Assembly: GCA_004553595.1 (NCBI GenBank)
Contig: SFKZ01000010.1
Coordinates: 1 to 61,584, forward strand
DNA from: Methanobrevibacter ruminantium
GTDB lineage: Archaea; Methanobacteriota; Methanobacteria; Methanobacteriales; Methanobacteriaceae
Reading direction: 5' to 3'
DNA length: 61,584 nucleotides
Positions 25,903-35,467 of the stretch are shown here, one piece after another (position 1 is the stretch's first letter; the number at the start of each line of letters is the position of its first letter). The notes below the pieces were generated by a model, which ran no database searches, was not told the origin of the DNA, and was given only the letters and a program-made list of their open reading frames with translations. The position numbers were made by a program, and so were the translations under genes.

Positions 25903-25971
25903 GATTATCCTCAAAAAATATTATTACTCCATTTGCAAAGCAAGAATTAAAAAATATTAAAAGTGAAAAAA

Positions 25972-26205
25972 CTAATCTGAAAATTCAATCAATTCAATAT
26001 CAACTATATCAACTTCAATATCCTTGTCATAGATATGGAATTTTCCATCCTTGAATTCAAAGCTGTTTTCTTTTGTGATGGAATATGACCTTCCATCAGC
26101 CAAATAGACATAGACATAAGCAAAGTTTTCTACCAGCTCTTCCACTGACTTCTGATTATGTTGCTCAATCATTCTTAAGTCATCTTCTTCATTAATGGAA
26201 ATCAC
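25972..26205 (-). CDS. Small acidic protein of unknown function
   Basis: About 74-77 aa (SVEELVENFAYVYVYLADGRSYSITKEN…, C-terminus VDIVDIELIEFSD). No family recognised. The start is unclear. GTG 26205 lies inside the GGTGAT Shine-Dalgarno word and has no RBS of its own. ATT 26196 lies four bases after that word in frame. The nearby ATG 26192 is out of frame. The next in-frame ATG (26172) has no RBS. The gene lies 31 bases after the DUF2283 gene and 69 before the TPR/OB-fold gene, same strand. Confidence 0.6.
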   Translation of the reverse strand: MISINEEDDLRMIEQHNQKSVEELVENFAYVYVYLADGRSYSITKENSFEFKDGKFHIYDKDIEVDIVDIELIEFSD

Positions 26206-26236
26206 CTACAACAATTATTAGAAATGAAAATCCGGA

Positions 26237-26617
26237 TTAAGCTATCACCAATTCCGCTTCAGTAGGAATAAAATCAAAGTTATTTTCAATGAAGTAACTT
26301 AATTCATATTCATCATCTTCATTTGGAATCATAAATCCAAATAGTGCACACATTAGAATGGAATCTTTATCAACACAAACTTTCATATTAAAACAATGCA
26401 TTTTTTCAAAGCTTTCTTTAGGAACACTCAATTTTTCTGAAGCATTAAGTAGCTCGAATGCAGTTGGAACGTTATCTCTATCAAAATCCAATAAAATGCC
26501 TTCATCCATTTCAACTGTTTGACCATATTGAAAATCTCTTTTAACTTTTATGCCTAAAGTATCTATAGATTCATTGTAAAAATATTCAACTTCAAATATA
26601 TTATCTTTTGATTTCAC
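26237..26617 (-). CDS. DUF2283-family protein
   Basis: 126 aa from GTG 26617, which has CGGAGGAGAAC directly upstream; the in-frame ATG at 26638 lies upstream of that RBS. The N-terminal ~60 residues match DUF2283 (VEYFYNESIDTLGIKVKRD, MDEGILLDFDRDNVPTAFELLNASE); the C-terminal half (FDFIPTEAELVIA) is extra. It overlaps the end of the DUF4258 gene by 17 bases, so translation is probably coupled. These two families are often adjacent in prokaryotes, as in toxin-antitoxin-like pairs, but no toxicity is documented to my knowledge. Confidence 0.7.
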   Translation of the reverse strand: MKSKDNIFEVEYFYNESIDTLGIKVKRDFQYGQTVEMDEGILLDFDRDNVPTAFELLNASEKLSVPKESFEKMHCFNMKVCVDKDSILMCALFGFMIPNEDDEYELSYFIENNFDFIPTEAELVIA

Positions 26618-26921
26618 GTTCTCTCCTCCGTTTATCAAAACAATAAACTGTTATTATAGTTATTTTTTCATCATCATTTATTCCAATTACAATATAAAGA
26701 TCTTGAAATTTAATCGTTTCATGAGGATAAATTAATAAAAAACGATTTTCAGACGTTTTACTAATTGATAATGGAATTTTTTCTAACAAGCATGAATGAA
26801 CATAATTTAAAGAATAATTACGTTCAAAACAGTTTTCTAAGATATGGGGGCTAACATATATTTCATCAGGATCATGAGATTTCAATATCTTAATTAATTC
26901 ATTTATATTATAATCTCTCAA
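26601..26921 (-). CDS. DUF4258-family protein
   Basis: 106 aa. The start is TTG 26921-26919 with a weak GTGGTAG upstream. The sequence VSPHILENCFERNYSLNYVHSCLLEK and the strand YIVIGINDDEKITIITVYCFD fit DUF4258, a small alpha/beta family whose fold has been compared with RelE-like proteins. It ends in a basic tail (KRRREREIKR). It is the first gene of an overlapping pair with DUF2283. Confidence 0.65.
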   Translation of the reverse strand: MRDYNINELIKILKSHDPDEIYVSPHILENCFERNYSLNYVHSCLLEKIPLSISKTSENRFLLIYPHETIKFQDLYIVIGINDDEKITIITVYCFDKRRREREIKR

Positions 26922-27266
26922 ACTACCACGTATAAATTTATTTTTATTTAAAATTCTATTTAAAAATTATTGTTTAGAAGTTTACAATGAAAAATATATA
27001 GTAAATCACCTAAACTCGATAATTTTCAATTAATTTTCTATTTAAACTATTATATAAAGTTTTTCTTAAAAATAAAAGCAATATTGATGTTAAATTAAAA
27101 AATTGATTGATTATCGTTAGATTTTTACATAAATAGTTTAATATATTAAAAATATTGAAAAAATAAGGAATTACATTAAATTTAAAAAAATTAAGAAATC
27201 TGATTAAAAAAATAAATAAATTACAAATTTTAAAAAAAAAAATAAAAAAAGAGAATAGTGAAAAAA
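26922..27266. other. Intergenic A/T-rich spacer
   Basis: 345 bases between fprA's stop and the DUF4258 gene. It contains the T/A-rich end of fprA and the DUF4258 promoter. No ORF, hairpin or repeat is evident. Confidence 0.5.
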
Positions 27267-28487
27267 CTATTCTTTAATCATTTGAGCTACTTTTTTACCT
27301 AATTCGTAACATTCTTCAAGTTGCTCTTCAGTTGGCTTGAAGTCAAGTTCCATTTGTTCAACGACTTCAAATCCAGCACCTTCAAGGTTTGCTGCCAAGA
27401 TTCTTGCAGAACCTCCTGCCCAACCTTTTGAACCGAAGACAACTGCCTTTTTGGTTTCAATGTTTCCAAAACTGAGACAGTTCAAGTAGTACATTACATC
27501 CCCAATACCTGGGAAAGGATTGTTCATCATGGTAGGAGCTCCTACAAAGATTGCTTTGGAATCAAGAACATCAGTCACCGCATCGGATTTGTCATCATCA
27601 TGCATGAAGTACATCTTGACTTTTACTCCTTCACTCATTACACCTTCAGCCATAGCATGAGCCATTCTTTGGGTTGAATGGTGCATAGTGTCGTAAATGA
27701 AGGTGATCTTGTTTCCTTCATAAGTACCAGTGGACCATTTTGTGTAAAGGTCAAGGATAAAGCTTGGGTCAGTGAAGATTTGACCGTGGCATGGAGCAAT
27801 CATTTTAAGAACATCCACCAATCCTAATTTTGCAAGCTCTTCAATTTTTCTTCCAACCATTGGAGATGAAAGGGTAATCAAGTTAGCGTAATATTTTCTT
27901 GCAGCTTCAGTCAATATGACTGGATCCACATCGCTGTCTAGTCTTTCAGACAAGCAGATGTGCTGACCGAATGCATCGTTGGAAAACAAGATTCCATCTT
28001 CCATTAACATTGTAAACATACTGTCAGGCCAGTGAAGCATAGGTGCATTTACGAATTGGAAAGTCTTTCCACCAATATCCAATGAGTCACCGGTTTTTAC
28101 TGTATTGAATTCAAAGTCTGCAAGTTCAGGCAAATGGTTCTTAAGACCTGGTTCCGCTTTTTTGGAACAGTAAACTTCAACATCAGGGAATTTAGCAACA
28201 ACTTCACTTAAGGAACCGCTGTGGTCGTTTTCAATGTGGTTTTGGATAACTACATCGATTTTGAATTCTCTTTCTTCCTTCTCGAATGCATCTTTAATTC
28301 TTCCCCAGAACTGTTCGGATTTTCCAGGATAAACATTATCGATTAAAGCTACTTTATCTTCCCCAAATACTAAATAACAGTTGTAGGTAGTTCCATTTAA
28401 GCTGTATCCATGGTAATCACGGATATCCCAGTCTAAAACTCCTACCCAATAAACATTATCTACGATTTTGTATGCATCAGCCTTCAT
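27267..28487 (-). CDS. fprA: Coenzyme F420H2 oxidase (FprA, A-type flavoprotein)
   Basis: 406 aa. Detoxifies oxygen by oxidising F420H2 and reducing O2 to water in methanogens. The N-terminal di-iron metallo-beta-lactamase domain has HIENDHSGSL (H-x-E-x-D-H) and the ligand-bearing HWPDSMF, with DAFGQH and APCHGQIF. The C-terminal flavodoxin domain begins near residue 255 (FIYDTMHHSTQRMA) and includes GAPTMMNNPFPG. Length is normal. RBS AGTGATAAA precedes the ATG. Single gene. Methanobrevibacter species are known to use this enzyme for oxygen protection. Confidence 0.95.
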   Translation of the reverse strand: MKADAYKIVDNVYWVGVLDWDIRDYHGYSLNGTTYNCYLVFGEDKVALIDNVYPGKSEQFWGRIKDAFEKEEREFKIDVVIQNHIENDHSGSLSEVVAKFPDVEVYCSKKAEPGLKNHLPELADFEFNTVKTGDSLDIGGKTFQFVNAPMLHWPDSMFTMLMEDGILFSNDAFGQHICLSERLDSDVDPVILTEAARKYYANLITLSSPMVGRKIEELAKLGLVDVLKMIAPCHGQIFTDPSFILDLYTKWSTGTYEGNKITFIYDTMHHSTQRMAHAMAEGVMSEGVKVKMYFMHDDDKSDAVTDVLDSKAIFVGAPTMMNNPFPGIGDVMYYLNCLSFGNIETKKAVVFGSKGWAGGSARILAANLEGAGFEVVEQMELDFKPTEEQLEECYELGKKVAQMIKE

Positions 28488-28633
28488 TTTATCACTAATC
28501 CTTTTTTAGATTAAAAAATTATAATAAGAATTAATATAATATATAATCATTAACATTAATAAATATATATGTTTTGTTCGACAGTAGAGCAACTAGTTAA
28601 TCAAGTTAATATTAAAATTAAAATGATGATATA

Positions 28634-29485
28634 ATGAATTTAAGACATTTCAATAATTTGGCTTATGAAGAGATTGGAGAGGAAAACAGTGAAACAATAC
28701 TGTTTTTGCATACCAAATTATTAGACAAATGGATTTGGAAAAGGCAAAAGGAAGATTATGATAAACACTTCAAGGGATTCCACTGCATATTCCTTGATTT
28801 GCCAAATCATGGAGAAAGCATTTCAGAAGAGGAATTCAGCATAGAAAAATCATCTATTGAAATATCTGAATTCATAAATTATATTATCATCAATAAGGGC
28901 ATTGAAAAAGCAAATATTGTAGCTTTAGGCATCGGCGGATCAATAGCTATTGAAATACTTAATGAAAATCCACAAACGATAGGCAATCTCATATTATCTG
29001 GACTTGAAATAGCAGACTATAAGGAAAGCGAATCCGATAGCATTGCAAATGGACTCGCAAAGGCCCAATCAGAATACCTAAATGAAAAATCAGACATTTT
29101 CATAACAAAGGCATATTTGAGATATTTTGGAATCAAAAAGGAACATTACAATGATGTTGAAAGAATCTTAGAGAGATCAGTTAGTGAAGAAAGGAAAATA
29201 GCTTTCGAATCATTGAATTACACAATTCCTGGAAGCCTAAAGGACAATGAAGACATCATTGAAAAGGAAAATGTCCTAATAATCTATGGAACTAAGGAAG
29301 ACTTGAACTGTACAAAGTCAGCAATAGACTTGAAAAACACATTAACTAATGCCAAGTTAGTGGAAATCGTAAGAGGAAACCACCTTTGGAACATAATTGA
29401 TAATGAATTGTTCAACACCATAATCAGCAATTTCATTAAAGACAACCATATCGAAGAGAATTCAAAAATAAACATCATTGAATAA
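28634..29485 (+). CDS. Alpha/beta-hydrolase-fold protein lacking the nucleophile
   Basis: 283 aa. The fold is clear: TILFLHTKLLDKWIWKR (oxyanion region), CIFLDLPNHGES (typical DxPGHGxS loop), nucleophile elbow IVALGIGGSIAIE, IIYGTKEDL (Asp region) and GNHLWNI (His). In the elbow the normal G-x-S-x-G is replaced by A-L-G-I-G, with Gly 99 where Ser belongs. It may be a non-catalytic binding protein, or use Ser 103 by a shifted register. The RBS is poor (GATGATATA). Divergent from fprA, with a 146-base shared upstream region. Confidence 0.8.
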   Translation: MNLRHFNNLAYEEIGEENSETILFLHTKLLDKWIWKRQKEDYDKHFKGFHCIFLDLPNHGESISEEEFSIEKSSIEISEFINYIIINKGIEKANIVALGIGGSIAIEILNENPQTIGNLILSGLEIADYKESESDSIANGLAKAQSEYLNEKSDIFITKAYLRYFGIKKEHYNDVERILERSVSEERKIAFESLNYTIPGSLKDNEDIIEKENVLIIYGTKEDLNCTKSAIDLKNTLTNAKLVEIVRGNHLWNIIDNELFNTIISNFIKDNHIEENSKINIIE

Positions 29486-29799
29486 TTTCGAATCCACTTT
29501 AAAAAACATCACTACTAATTAAAACCTTAAAACCACTTGATATAATCTAAATTACATTTAACTAAATTATAGTTTAATAACTCTAAAATAAAGTTGAATA
29601 AACCCTTTAAATCCGAAAATAAAACTATAAAGTTTATTAATAAGTTAAATAATAAATTATATTAGTTATAAATAATTTTAGAATTATTTTATAACTGTAT
29701 AGTTTTAATAAATTTTTTTAATTACGATTTGACTTTTCTTAAAATCCATAATATGCATAATTTCGGAAAAAGAAATTTAAGATCCTAATTAAAAAAACA

Positions 29800-29820
29800 C
29801 ATAGTGAAAGGGAAACTATG
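29800..29820 (+). promoter_or_regulatory. Hairpin covering the start codon of the ProC-like gene
   Basis: CATAGT-GAAAGGGAA-ACTATG: a 6-bp perfect stem whose 3' arm contains the start codon (29818-29820) while the presumed RBS (AAGGG) lies in the loop. It could reduce translation. The rest of the 332-base gap 29486-29817 is A/T-rich with no ORF. Confidence 0.35.
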
Positions 29821-30729
29821 AAAATAGGAGTTATCGGATACGGAAATATGGGTTCAATGATAGTAAATAACATACTAAAGCTTAATTTACTATTAGATGA
29901 CGAAGAATTAATTGTTTCAAATAGACACCTTAATAAATTTGAAAGTTTAATTGAAGAATATCCAGAAGAAAATTTAAGCATTACTTCAGATAACAAAGAA
30001 GTCGCAACACAATGTCAAAAAATCCTTATTTCCGTCAAAACTCCTCAATTTAAGGAAATCATAGAAGAAATCAAACCTTTCCTCAATGAAAGCACACACA
30101 TCATATACACCTGTTCAGGACTTAACTTCAATCACATCAAACAGTATTTTGATGGAAAATTAAGTCTAGTCATTCCTACTTTAGCTTCTACAGTAACTTC
30201 AAATAACTCAATAAGTTCACTGGCAAGAAGAAAAGGAGTTACACTCGTTAAGCACAATTCCAAAGTTGAACTTCAGGAAAGACTCTTTGTTGAAGACCTT
30301 TTCAATGAATTCAGTTACGTTAGGAGAATTGACAATCCAATTTACTTCAATGAAGAGGAAAACAATCTCGACCCAAGCGATAATGAATTGGAAATTAGTA
30401 CAATAATCAGCAGTTGCGGACCTGCATTCATTGCAATGATGATTAAGAAGTTTACTCAAACTTGCAGCGAATCATCAAACATATCCCAAGATGAAATAGA
30501 GGATATGATCTTAAAGACAGTGATTGGAACTGCAATGCTAAAGGACGACCAAGGATTATCCAATGAAGACATAATCAATAAGGTGGCCACTAAAGGAGGA
30601 ATCACTCAAGAGGGAGTGGATTTATTGGATAAAAAATTCAATAAGATTAGCAAAGCATTAATCAAAACATTATTAAGTAGATATGATGAAGTTAATGATG
30701 AAATGAATAAAACATATCTTAAAAAATAG
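29818..30729 (+). CDS. Pyrroline-5-carboxylate reductase-family protein
   Basis: 303 aa. N-terminal Rossmann fold starts MKIGVIGYGNMGSMI; the C-terminal helical domain contains ISSCGPAFIAMM and VATKGGITQEGV, the two best-known P5CR motifs. ProC reduces pyrroline-5-carboxylate to proline with NAD(P)H. The sequence is longer than typical ProC (~270 aa) and has an acidic insert (NPIYFNEEENNLDPSDNE). Since many methanogens make proline by other routes, the substrate is uncertain; ComER-like paralogs also share these motifs. RBS region weak, see the hairpin over the start. Confidence 0.78.
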   Translation: MKIGVIGYGNMGSMIVNNILKLNLLLDDEELIVSNRHLNKFESLIEEYPEENLSITSDNKEVATQCQKILISVKTPQFKEIIEEIKPFLNESTHIIYTCSGLNFNHIKQYFDGKLSLVIPTLASTVTSNNSISSLARRKGVTLVKHNSKVELQERLFVEDLFNEFSYVRRIDNPIYFNEEENNLDPSDNELEISTIISSCGPAFIAMMIKKFTQTCSESSNISQDEIEDMILKTVIGTAMLKDDQGLSNEDIINKVATKGGITQEGVDLLDKKFNKISKALIKTLLSRYDEVNDEMNKTYLKK

Positions 30730-30846
30730 TAAATTTAGCTCTTTTTAAACTCTTTTTTAAAAATAAACTCTTTTTAATAAAAAAAATAGACAATAGTAAC
30801 TCTTCTTTTAAAAAATAAAATAAAAAAAATAAATAAAAATGACTAG

Positions 30847-32655
30847 TTAGAACAAGTCAGTTTCATTTAATTTTTCTTCAAACCAATGCGCTCTTTTATC
30901 TGCAAACATTTTCACTACCAATGCTAATACCAATGTTATAGCACCCATAGCAATCAATATCAAGAATGATGGAATGTAATTAGACCAAATCAATCCTAAT
31001 GCAGTTTCCCTAAGCAAAGTGATTCCATGAGTCATTGGCATATATGGACTGACCACTTGAAGGAATTCCCCCATCAATTGAATAGGATAAATACCTCCAG
31101 TACCTGAAATTTGGAATACAAGCCAAATTACAGCTAATCCTTTTCCAATATGACCTAATGCAGAAATCAAGGAATAACAAATCAGCATGAATATCAAGGC
31201 AATGAAATAAGCCGAAAGCACAAATAGCAACGGATTGGTCATTTTGATTCCCAATATAAATGCACCGATAAGAGTCACTGTAGTTTCTAAAACTGCCATA
31301 ACCAAGAAAATCAATAGCTTACCAAAGTACATTTCAGAAGGAGTGTATTTGGTTCCTGTTGACTGGCCGGTCCTAAGCATCACACAAGTAATTATTGCCC
31401 CTACCCACATGGATAAAACCAAATAGAACGGAGCGACTTCAGAACCATAATCTGGAACAGCATATAATTCATTTTCCTTTAAGACAACTGGAGAATAAAT
31501 ATACTCTCCCACTTCACTTTCATTCACACCGGTTATACTTGAAAGAGAATCTGCTGCACCTGCAAGACCGCTTGAAGCGGAATACAATGCAGAAGAAGCA
31601 CCATTAGCAAGCAATGCAGAACCTGCAGCCAAGCTTACAGAACCATCCGCCAATTGAGAACCACCAGTTGCAACACTGGAAGCACCATTAGCCAAATCAA
31701 CTGAACCATTTGCTAATTTTGAAGAGCCCTGTGCAAGATTGCTTGAAGCCCCAGCCAAATCAGAACTTGCATTAGCCAATTCCTTAGAACCATGCACAAC
31801 TGGCTTAATCTGATCAGGCAATGAACTTTCATCAACAGAACTGTCTAATTGCTTTGCAGATTCCTGCACTTGAGATGAACCAGCAGAAATCTGATTTGCA
31901 GATGATGAAATCTGTGAAGAGCCATCTTTGACTTGAGAAGAACCTGCAGAAAGATCATTAGCTCCTTTTTTCAAATCATTTGCTCCAGATTTAACTTGGG
32001 AAGCCCCAGATTGGACTTTTGAAGCACCTGCACTTAATTGTCCAGCACCAGATGACATTTGACTTGCCCCTGATGCAAGTGCAGACTGCAAGTCTCCCAA
32101 TTTTTCATATGCAGCAACATTAATGAATTGGACAATCTTTGCATTGACCTTATTGTAAACCGCCCTTGCTGCAGAATCACTTAATTTAGAAGCCATTGGA
32201 TTGGATTTTCTATTAACAATATATTCCAATTCTGCAGAATGAGGGTCATCAGAGGTAATTGATTTGATTGAACTGCTGAAATTTTTTGGAATGACAATTC
32301 CAGCATAATACGTTCCATTATTAACCCCCTCCCGCAGTTCATCTTCACTTACAAATGTCCAATAGAAATCATCATTTCTTTTCAATTCATCTTCCAGTTG
32401 GTCCCCTACATTAATTTTTTCACCATCAAATGTTGCACCTTTATCCAAATTTGCAACTGCAAACTCAAGATTTCCGGTATTGTCGTAAGGATCCCAACAA
32501 GCTTGAATGTTTATAAGAGCATATAAAGAAGGTAAAATTATAATGGCAAGCAATGTCAAGACAACAATTGGATTTTTAGTGAATACATCCCTAAAATCCT
32601 TCTTAAGAAGTTCATGTACATTACCTAGCCCACTTACTAAATTTAATTCTCTCAT
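30847..32655 (-). CDS. YhgE/Pip-family membrane protein
   Basis: 602 aa from ATG 32655 (GAGGTTAAAT upstream). Residues ~25-50 form the first membrane segment, followed by the YhgE/Pip signature (NIQACWDPYDNTGNLEFAVANLDKGA). A long extracytoplasmic region (~185-370) is built of seven-residue-like repeats (SGAGQLSAGASKVQSGA…). Five or so membrane segments (~390-590) end the protein, in the ABC-2-like fold (IIAYFIALIFMLICYS, MGEFLQVVSPYMPMTHGI). Bacterial Pip is a phage receptor and YhgE/EsaA-type proteins take part in secretion; the archaeal role is unknown. Confidence 0.88.
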   Translation of the reverse strand: MRELNLVSGLGNVHELLKKDFRDVFTKNPIVVLTLLAIIILPSLYALINIQACWDPYDNTGNLEFAVANLDKGATFDGEKINVGDQLEDELKRNDDFYWTFVSEDELREGVNNGTYYAGIVIPKNFSSSIKSITSDDPHSAELEYIVNRKSNPMASKLSDSAARAVYNKVNAKIVQFINVAAYEKLGDLQSALASGASQMSSGAGQLSAGASKVQSGASQVKSGANDLKKGANDLSAGSSQVKDGSSQISSSANQISAGSSQVQESAKQLDSSVDESSLPDQIKPVVHGSKELANASSDLAGASSNLAQGSSKLANGSVDLANGASSVATGGSQLADGSVSLAAGSALLANGASSALYSASSGLAGAADSLSSITGVNESEVGEYIYSPVVLKENELYAVPDYGSEVAPFYLVLSMWVGAIITCVMLRTGQSTGTKYTPSEMYFGKLLIFLVMAVLETTVTLIGAFILGIKMTNPLLFVLSAYFIALIFMLICYSLISALGHIGKGLAVIWLVFQISGTGGIYPIQLMGEFLQVVSPYMPMTHGITLLRETALGLIWSNYIPSFLILIAMGAITLVLALVVKMFADKRAHWFEEKLNETDLF

Positions 32656-32879
32656 ATTTAACCTCACAATTTTATAAAAAAAAATCTGTATAATCTATTA
32701 AATTTTATGTACTTAGTAGTATTTATATTTAATAATTAATATAGTTAAGTTATAAAAAAGTAAAAGGCTTTTAAAAAAATAGTGAAACTCAAAAATAGAA
32801 ATAATTAAAAAAAGAATTAATAAAGAATTAAAAAAGAAAAATTAAAAAAATAGAAAATGAATTGGAAAATTGAAATTTA

Positions 32880-33224
32880 TTAACTATTTAATTTTAAAAT
32901 AGCTTCTGCTAAATCTCCACCAGTTTCTCTTAATGCTTCTTCAGCATCTGCAGCACTTACACCAGCAGTGTTAGCAACCATTTCAATGTCTTCTTGTGGA
33001 ATTTCAATTTCTTTTTCAACTTCAACTGCAGTTCCAGTGACTTGATAGGTTTCTTGACCCATAACAGTCATTAAGCTTACATCTGCAGGTGAAATGATTA
33101 AATCCTTATCATCACAACGAATAATAACTTCTTGGACACCTTCAATTTCCTTCATGTCCATACCCATTTTCTTCATTTGTCTTTGCATGTTCTTTAATTG
33201 CTTTGGGTTCATACCAGGTATCAT
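32880..33224 (-). CDS. nac: Nascent polypeptide-associated complex protein
   Basis: 114 aa, the full length of archaeal NAC. It binds the ribosome exit and nascent chains as a homodimer. N-terminal MNPKQLKNMQRQMKKMG, NAC domain ~30-75 (VIIRCDDKDLIISPADVSLMTVMGQETYQV), C-terminal UBA domain ~76-114 (IEMVANTAGVSAADAEEALRETGGDLAEAIL). RBS GAGGAAATATT before the ATG. It lies 91 bases downstream of tgtA's start, same strand. Confidence 0.96.
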   Translation of the reverse strand: MIPGMNPKQLKNMQRQMKKMGMDMKEIEGVQEVIIRCDDKDLIISPADVSLMTVMGQETYQVTGTAVEVEKEIEIPQEDIEMVANTAGVSAADAEEALRETGGDLAEAILKLNS

Positions 33225-33315
33225 AATATTTCCTCTAAAATTTTATTAAAACAATAATCATATTTTTTTGAATTTTATTTAATTATACTCTATAAATTAG
33301 AATATATAATAATTT

Positions 33316-35316
33316 TTATTTTTTAAATCCTTTTCTTGTTTTGATTGCTTGACCTGTCTTGAAGTCCAGCATCTCCTTGTGATTTAAAAGAGCTTTACCG
33401 AATGCCAATAGCTCTCCTTCCTCGTTTACAATCAAGACTTCATCATTTGATCTTATGTTTTCATCACAATCAATTATGAATTTTGCAAAAACGCTTTTTC
33501 CATCACGAGCAAAGGATTCAACGCTATTGTCAATCATTACCTTGTTTCTCATTCCATCAAGGGTTGCAAGTCTTTTTGCACCTAACTTGGATAATATCAA
33601 AAAGCTGTCAGAAGCTCTCATATTTACAATATTTTGATTCTTATCAAAGACATGTCTAATCTTACCTGTCTTTTTACTCTTTTCAATCTTGATCTTTCCA
33701 GTGAATAATGCATCTCCAGCGCCATGGCCGAACTGATAATCAGCGATTGCCTTTAATTTCTTGATGTCATCCTTTTCAAACTTGATTTCTTCAGGATGTG
33801 GGTATTCTTCAATGAAATCAAGTTCAAGCTCATCCAAGACCTTAGGATGAATCAATACATTATCATAATTTTCTGCAAAATCAACTAAAAAGTCTCTTAC
33901 AAACTCAACAGCAATCTTGTCATGAATCTTAGGGGCATCACTTTGACTTAAAGGATAAACCTCATCCAATTCAAGTGGAATCAAGCAGAATGGAATGTCC
34001 AAAACAGCGAAATCAGTTTCCTTATTGTCAATTATGCAAGGATCATCTTCACCTTTGGATTCATCCTTTGCATAAACAAGGAATTCCTTAAAGCTGTTTG
34101 ACAAGTACTTGCTGTAAGGTTTTCTATAAGCTGGAAGGACAACAAGGCTTTTCTTTTTGTCCATATTTTCCAATTGCTTTAAGTGTCTTGTAACCTCTGC
34201 TCTCTTCAATGATTCAGGACCAGTGTAGAAAAATGCAGACTTCTTGCTTCTAGGGTCATACTTTTCCAAGTCTTCACTGTACTCACCTAAATGTCTCACT
34301 GCATCAAGAAGCATAGGGTGAGCTCTGCAACGTTCCTCTACAAGTTCCATCAAGCTTCCTTCAGCAATGGCTTGACGGATAAGCCTAAGTTCTGCAAAGC
34401 TTACATGAAGGTTATGTTGAGCTATAAGTTTCACTCTTTCTTCCTTAGGCATTGCCCTTAAGTCATCTGGAGTGTATTTGCAACAGACTTCACAGGAACA
34501 AGGCATTTCTGTCATGTTCTCAAGCTTGATTGTACCTCTTGTAGTGAGGAACCTGTCTCCTTCTGCATACAAGATATAAGCTGCTGAATCGAAAAGGTCA
34601 CAACCCATTGCAACACAAAGGGCAAAGATCATAGGGTGTCCTGCACCCATAAGATGACGTGCCTTGGAATCAGGCAAGCATTTAACTGAATGCATTACCA
34701 CATCAACAAGATCCCTATAGTGATACATTTCCATAAGAGGAACCACTGCTCCAATTGGATACAAGTCTGCATCAAGCTTGGTTAATTCAGTTGCACAGTA
34801 TTCACGCAAATCAGGATATGTGGATCCTTGAACAACAGAGTTAATTTTCATTTCATAATCGTTATCCTTAACATAACTGATAGCCTCTTTTGCACGTTCA
34901 ATTGTAATTTCAAGGTCTTCTTCAGCCTTTTCCCTATCTACATAAGGACCAGTTGGAATGTCAAGGGAAGTTCCTATATCGGTTCCAATAGCTTCCTGAA
35001 ACTCGATTACTTCCTTGTTTGTAATGTCTACATCACCATAGACAGACAATTGGAATGAACCTGAATCAGTCATGATCGGACCATCAAAGTTGATGAGCTC
35101 ATGCAATCCGACATCCAATGCCTTCTTGCTTAAGTCCTCATCCTTATAAATCAAATAAGCGTTTGTGATTACAATATCTGCACCGTAATCCTTAACATTA
35201 ATGGTTTGTTTTCTTGGATGGATTACAGGCATCAAGTTTGGTGTCTTGACATCTCCATGCTTTGTCTTTAAGACACCCACTCTCCCTCTCATATCTTTTG
35301 CTTTAATTTCAAACAT
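33316..35316 (-). CDS. tgtA: Archaeosine tRNA-guanine(15) transglycosylase
   Basis: 666 aa. Exchanges guanine-15 in tRNA D-loops for preQ0, the first step to archaeosine. Transglycosylase domain (1-~330): MTDSGSFQLSVYG contains the nucleophile-region Asp; AAYILYAEGDRFLTTRGT is conserved; zinc ligands in CSCEVCC with a later His. The C-terminal half (~350-666) carries the archaeal C1, C2 and PUA domains, ending in the PUA part (VMIDNSVESFARDGKSVFAKFI…FKTGQAIKTRKGF). RBS AAGGATGA. Length normal. High confidence. Confidence 0.97.
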   Translation of the reverse strand: MFEIKAKDMRGRVGVLKTKHGDVKTPNLMPVIHPRKQTINVKDYGADIVITNAYLIYKDEDLSKKALDVGLHELINFDGPIMTDSGSFQLSVYGDVDITNKEVIEFQEAIGTDIGTSLDIPTGPYVDREKAEEDLEITIERAKEAISYVKDNDYEMKINSVVQGSTYPDLREYCATELTKLDADLYPIGAVVPLMEMYHYRDLVDVVMHSVKCLPDSKARHLMGAGHPMIFALCVAMGCDLFDSAAYILYAEGDRFLTTRGTIKLENMTEMPCSCEVCCKYTPDDLRAMPKEERVKLIAQHNLHVSFAELRLIRQAIAEGSLMELVEERCRAHPMLLDAVRHLGEYSEDLEKYDPRSKKSAFFYTGPESLKRAEVTRHLKQLENMDKKKSLVVLPAYRKPYSKYLSNSFKEFLVYAKDESKGEDDPCIIDNKETDFAVLDIPFCLIPLELDEVYPLSQSDAPKIHDKIAVEFVRDFLVDFAENYDNVLIHPKVLDELELDFIEEYPHPEEIKFEKDDIKKLKAIADYQFGHGAGDALFTGKIKIEKSKKTGKIRHVFDKNQNIVNMRASDSFLILSKLGAKRLATLDGMRNKVMIDNSVESFARDGKSVFAKFIIDCDENIRSNDEVLIVNEEGELLAFGKALLNHKEMLDFKTGQAIKTRKGFKK

Positions 35317-35467
35317 GATTTTCTCATCCTTGCTAAATAATAAAAAGTAAATTAAATAAATCCTTAAAATTGGTAAATATGCTAAAATCTTTTAAAAATA
35401 TAAAAAAATAGATTTATATATCTTATATTAATTTATTAGTTTAAAAAGTTTTTTAATGAAATAGATT

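Noticed and set aside
29486..29500. TTCGAATCC as a tRNA T-loop
   Set aside because: No acceptor, D-arm or anticodon arm can be drawn around it.
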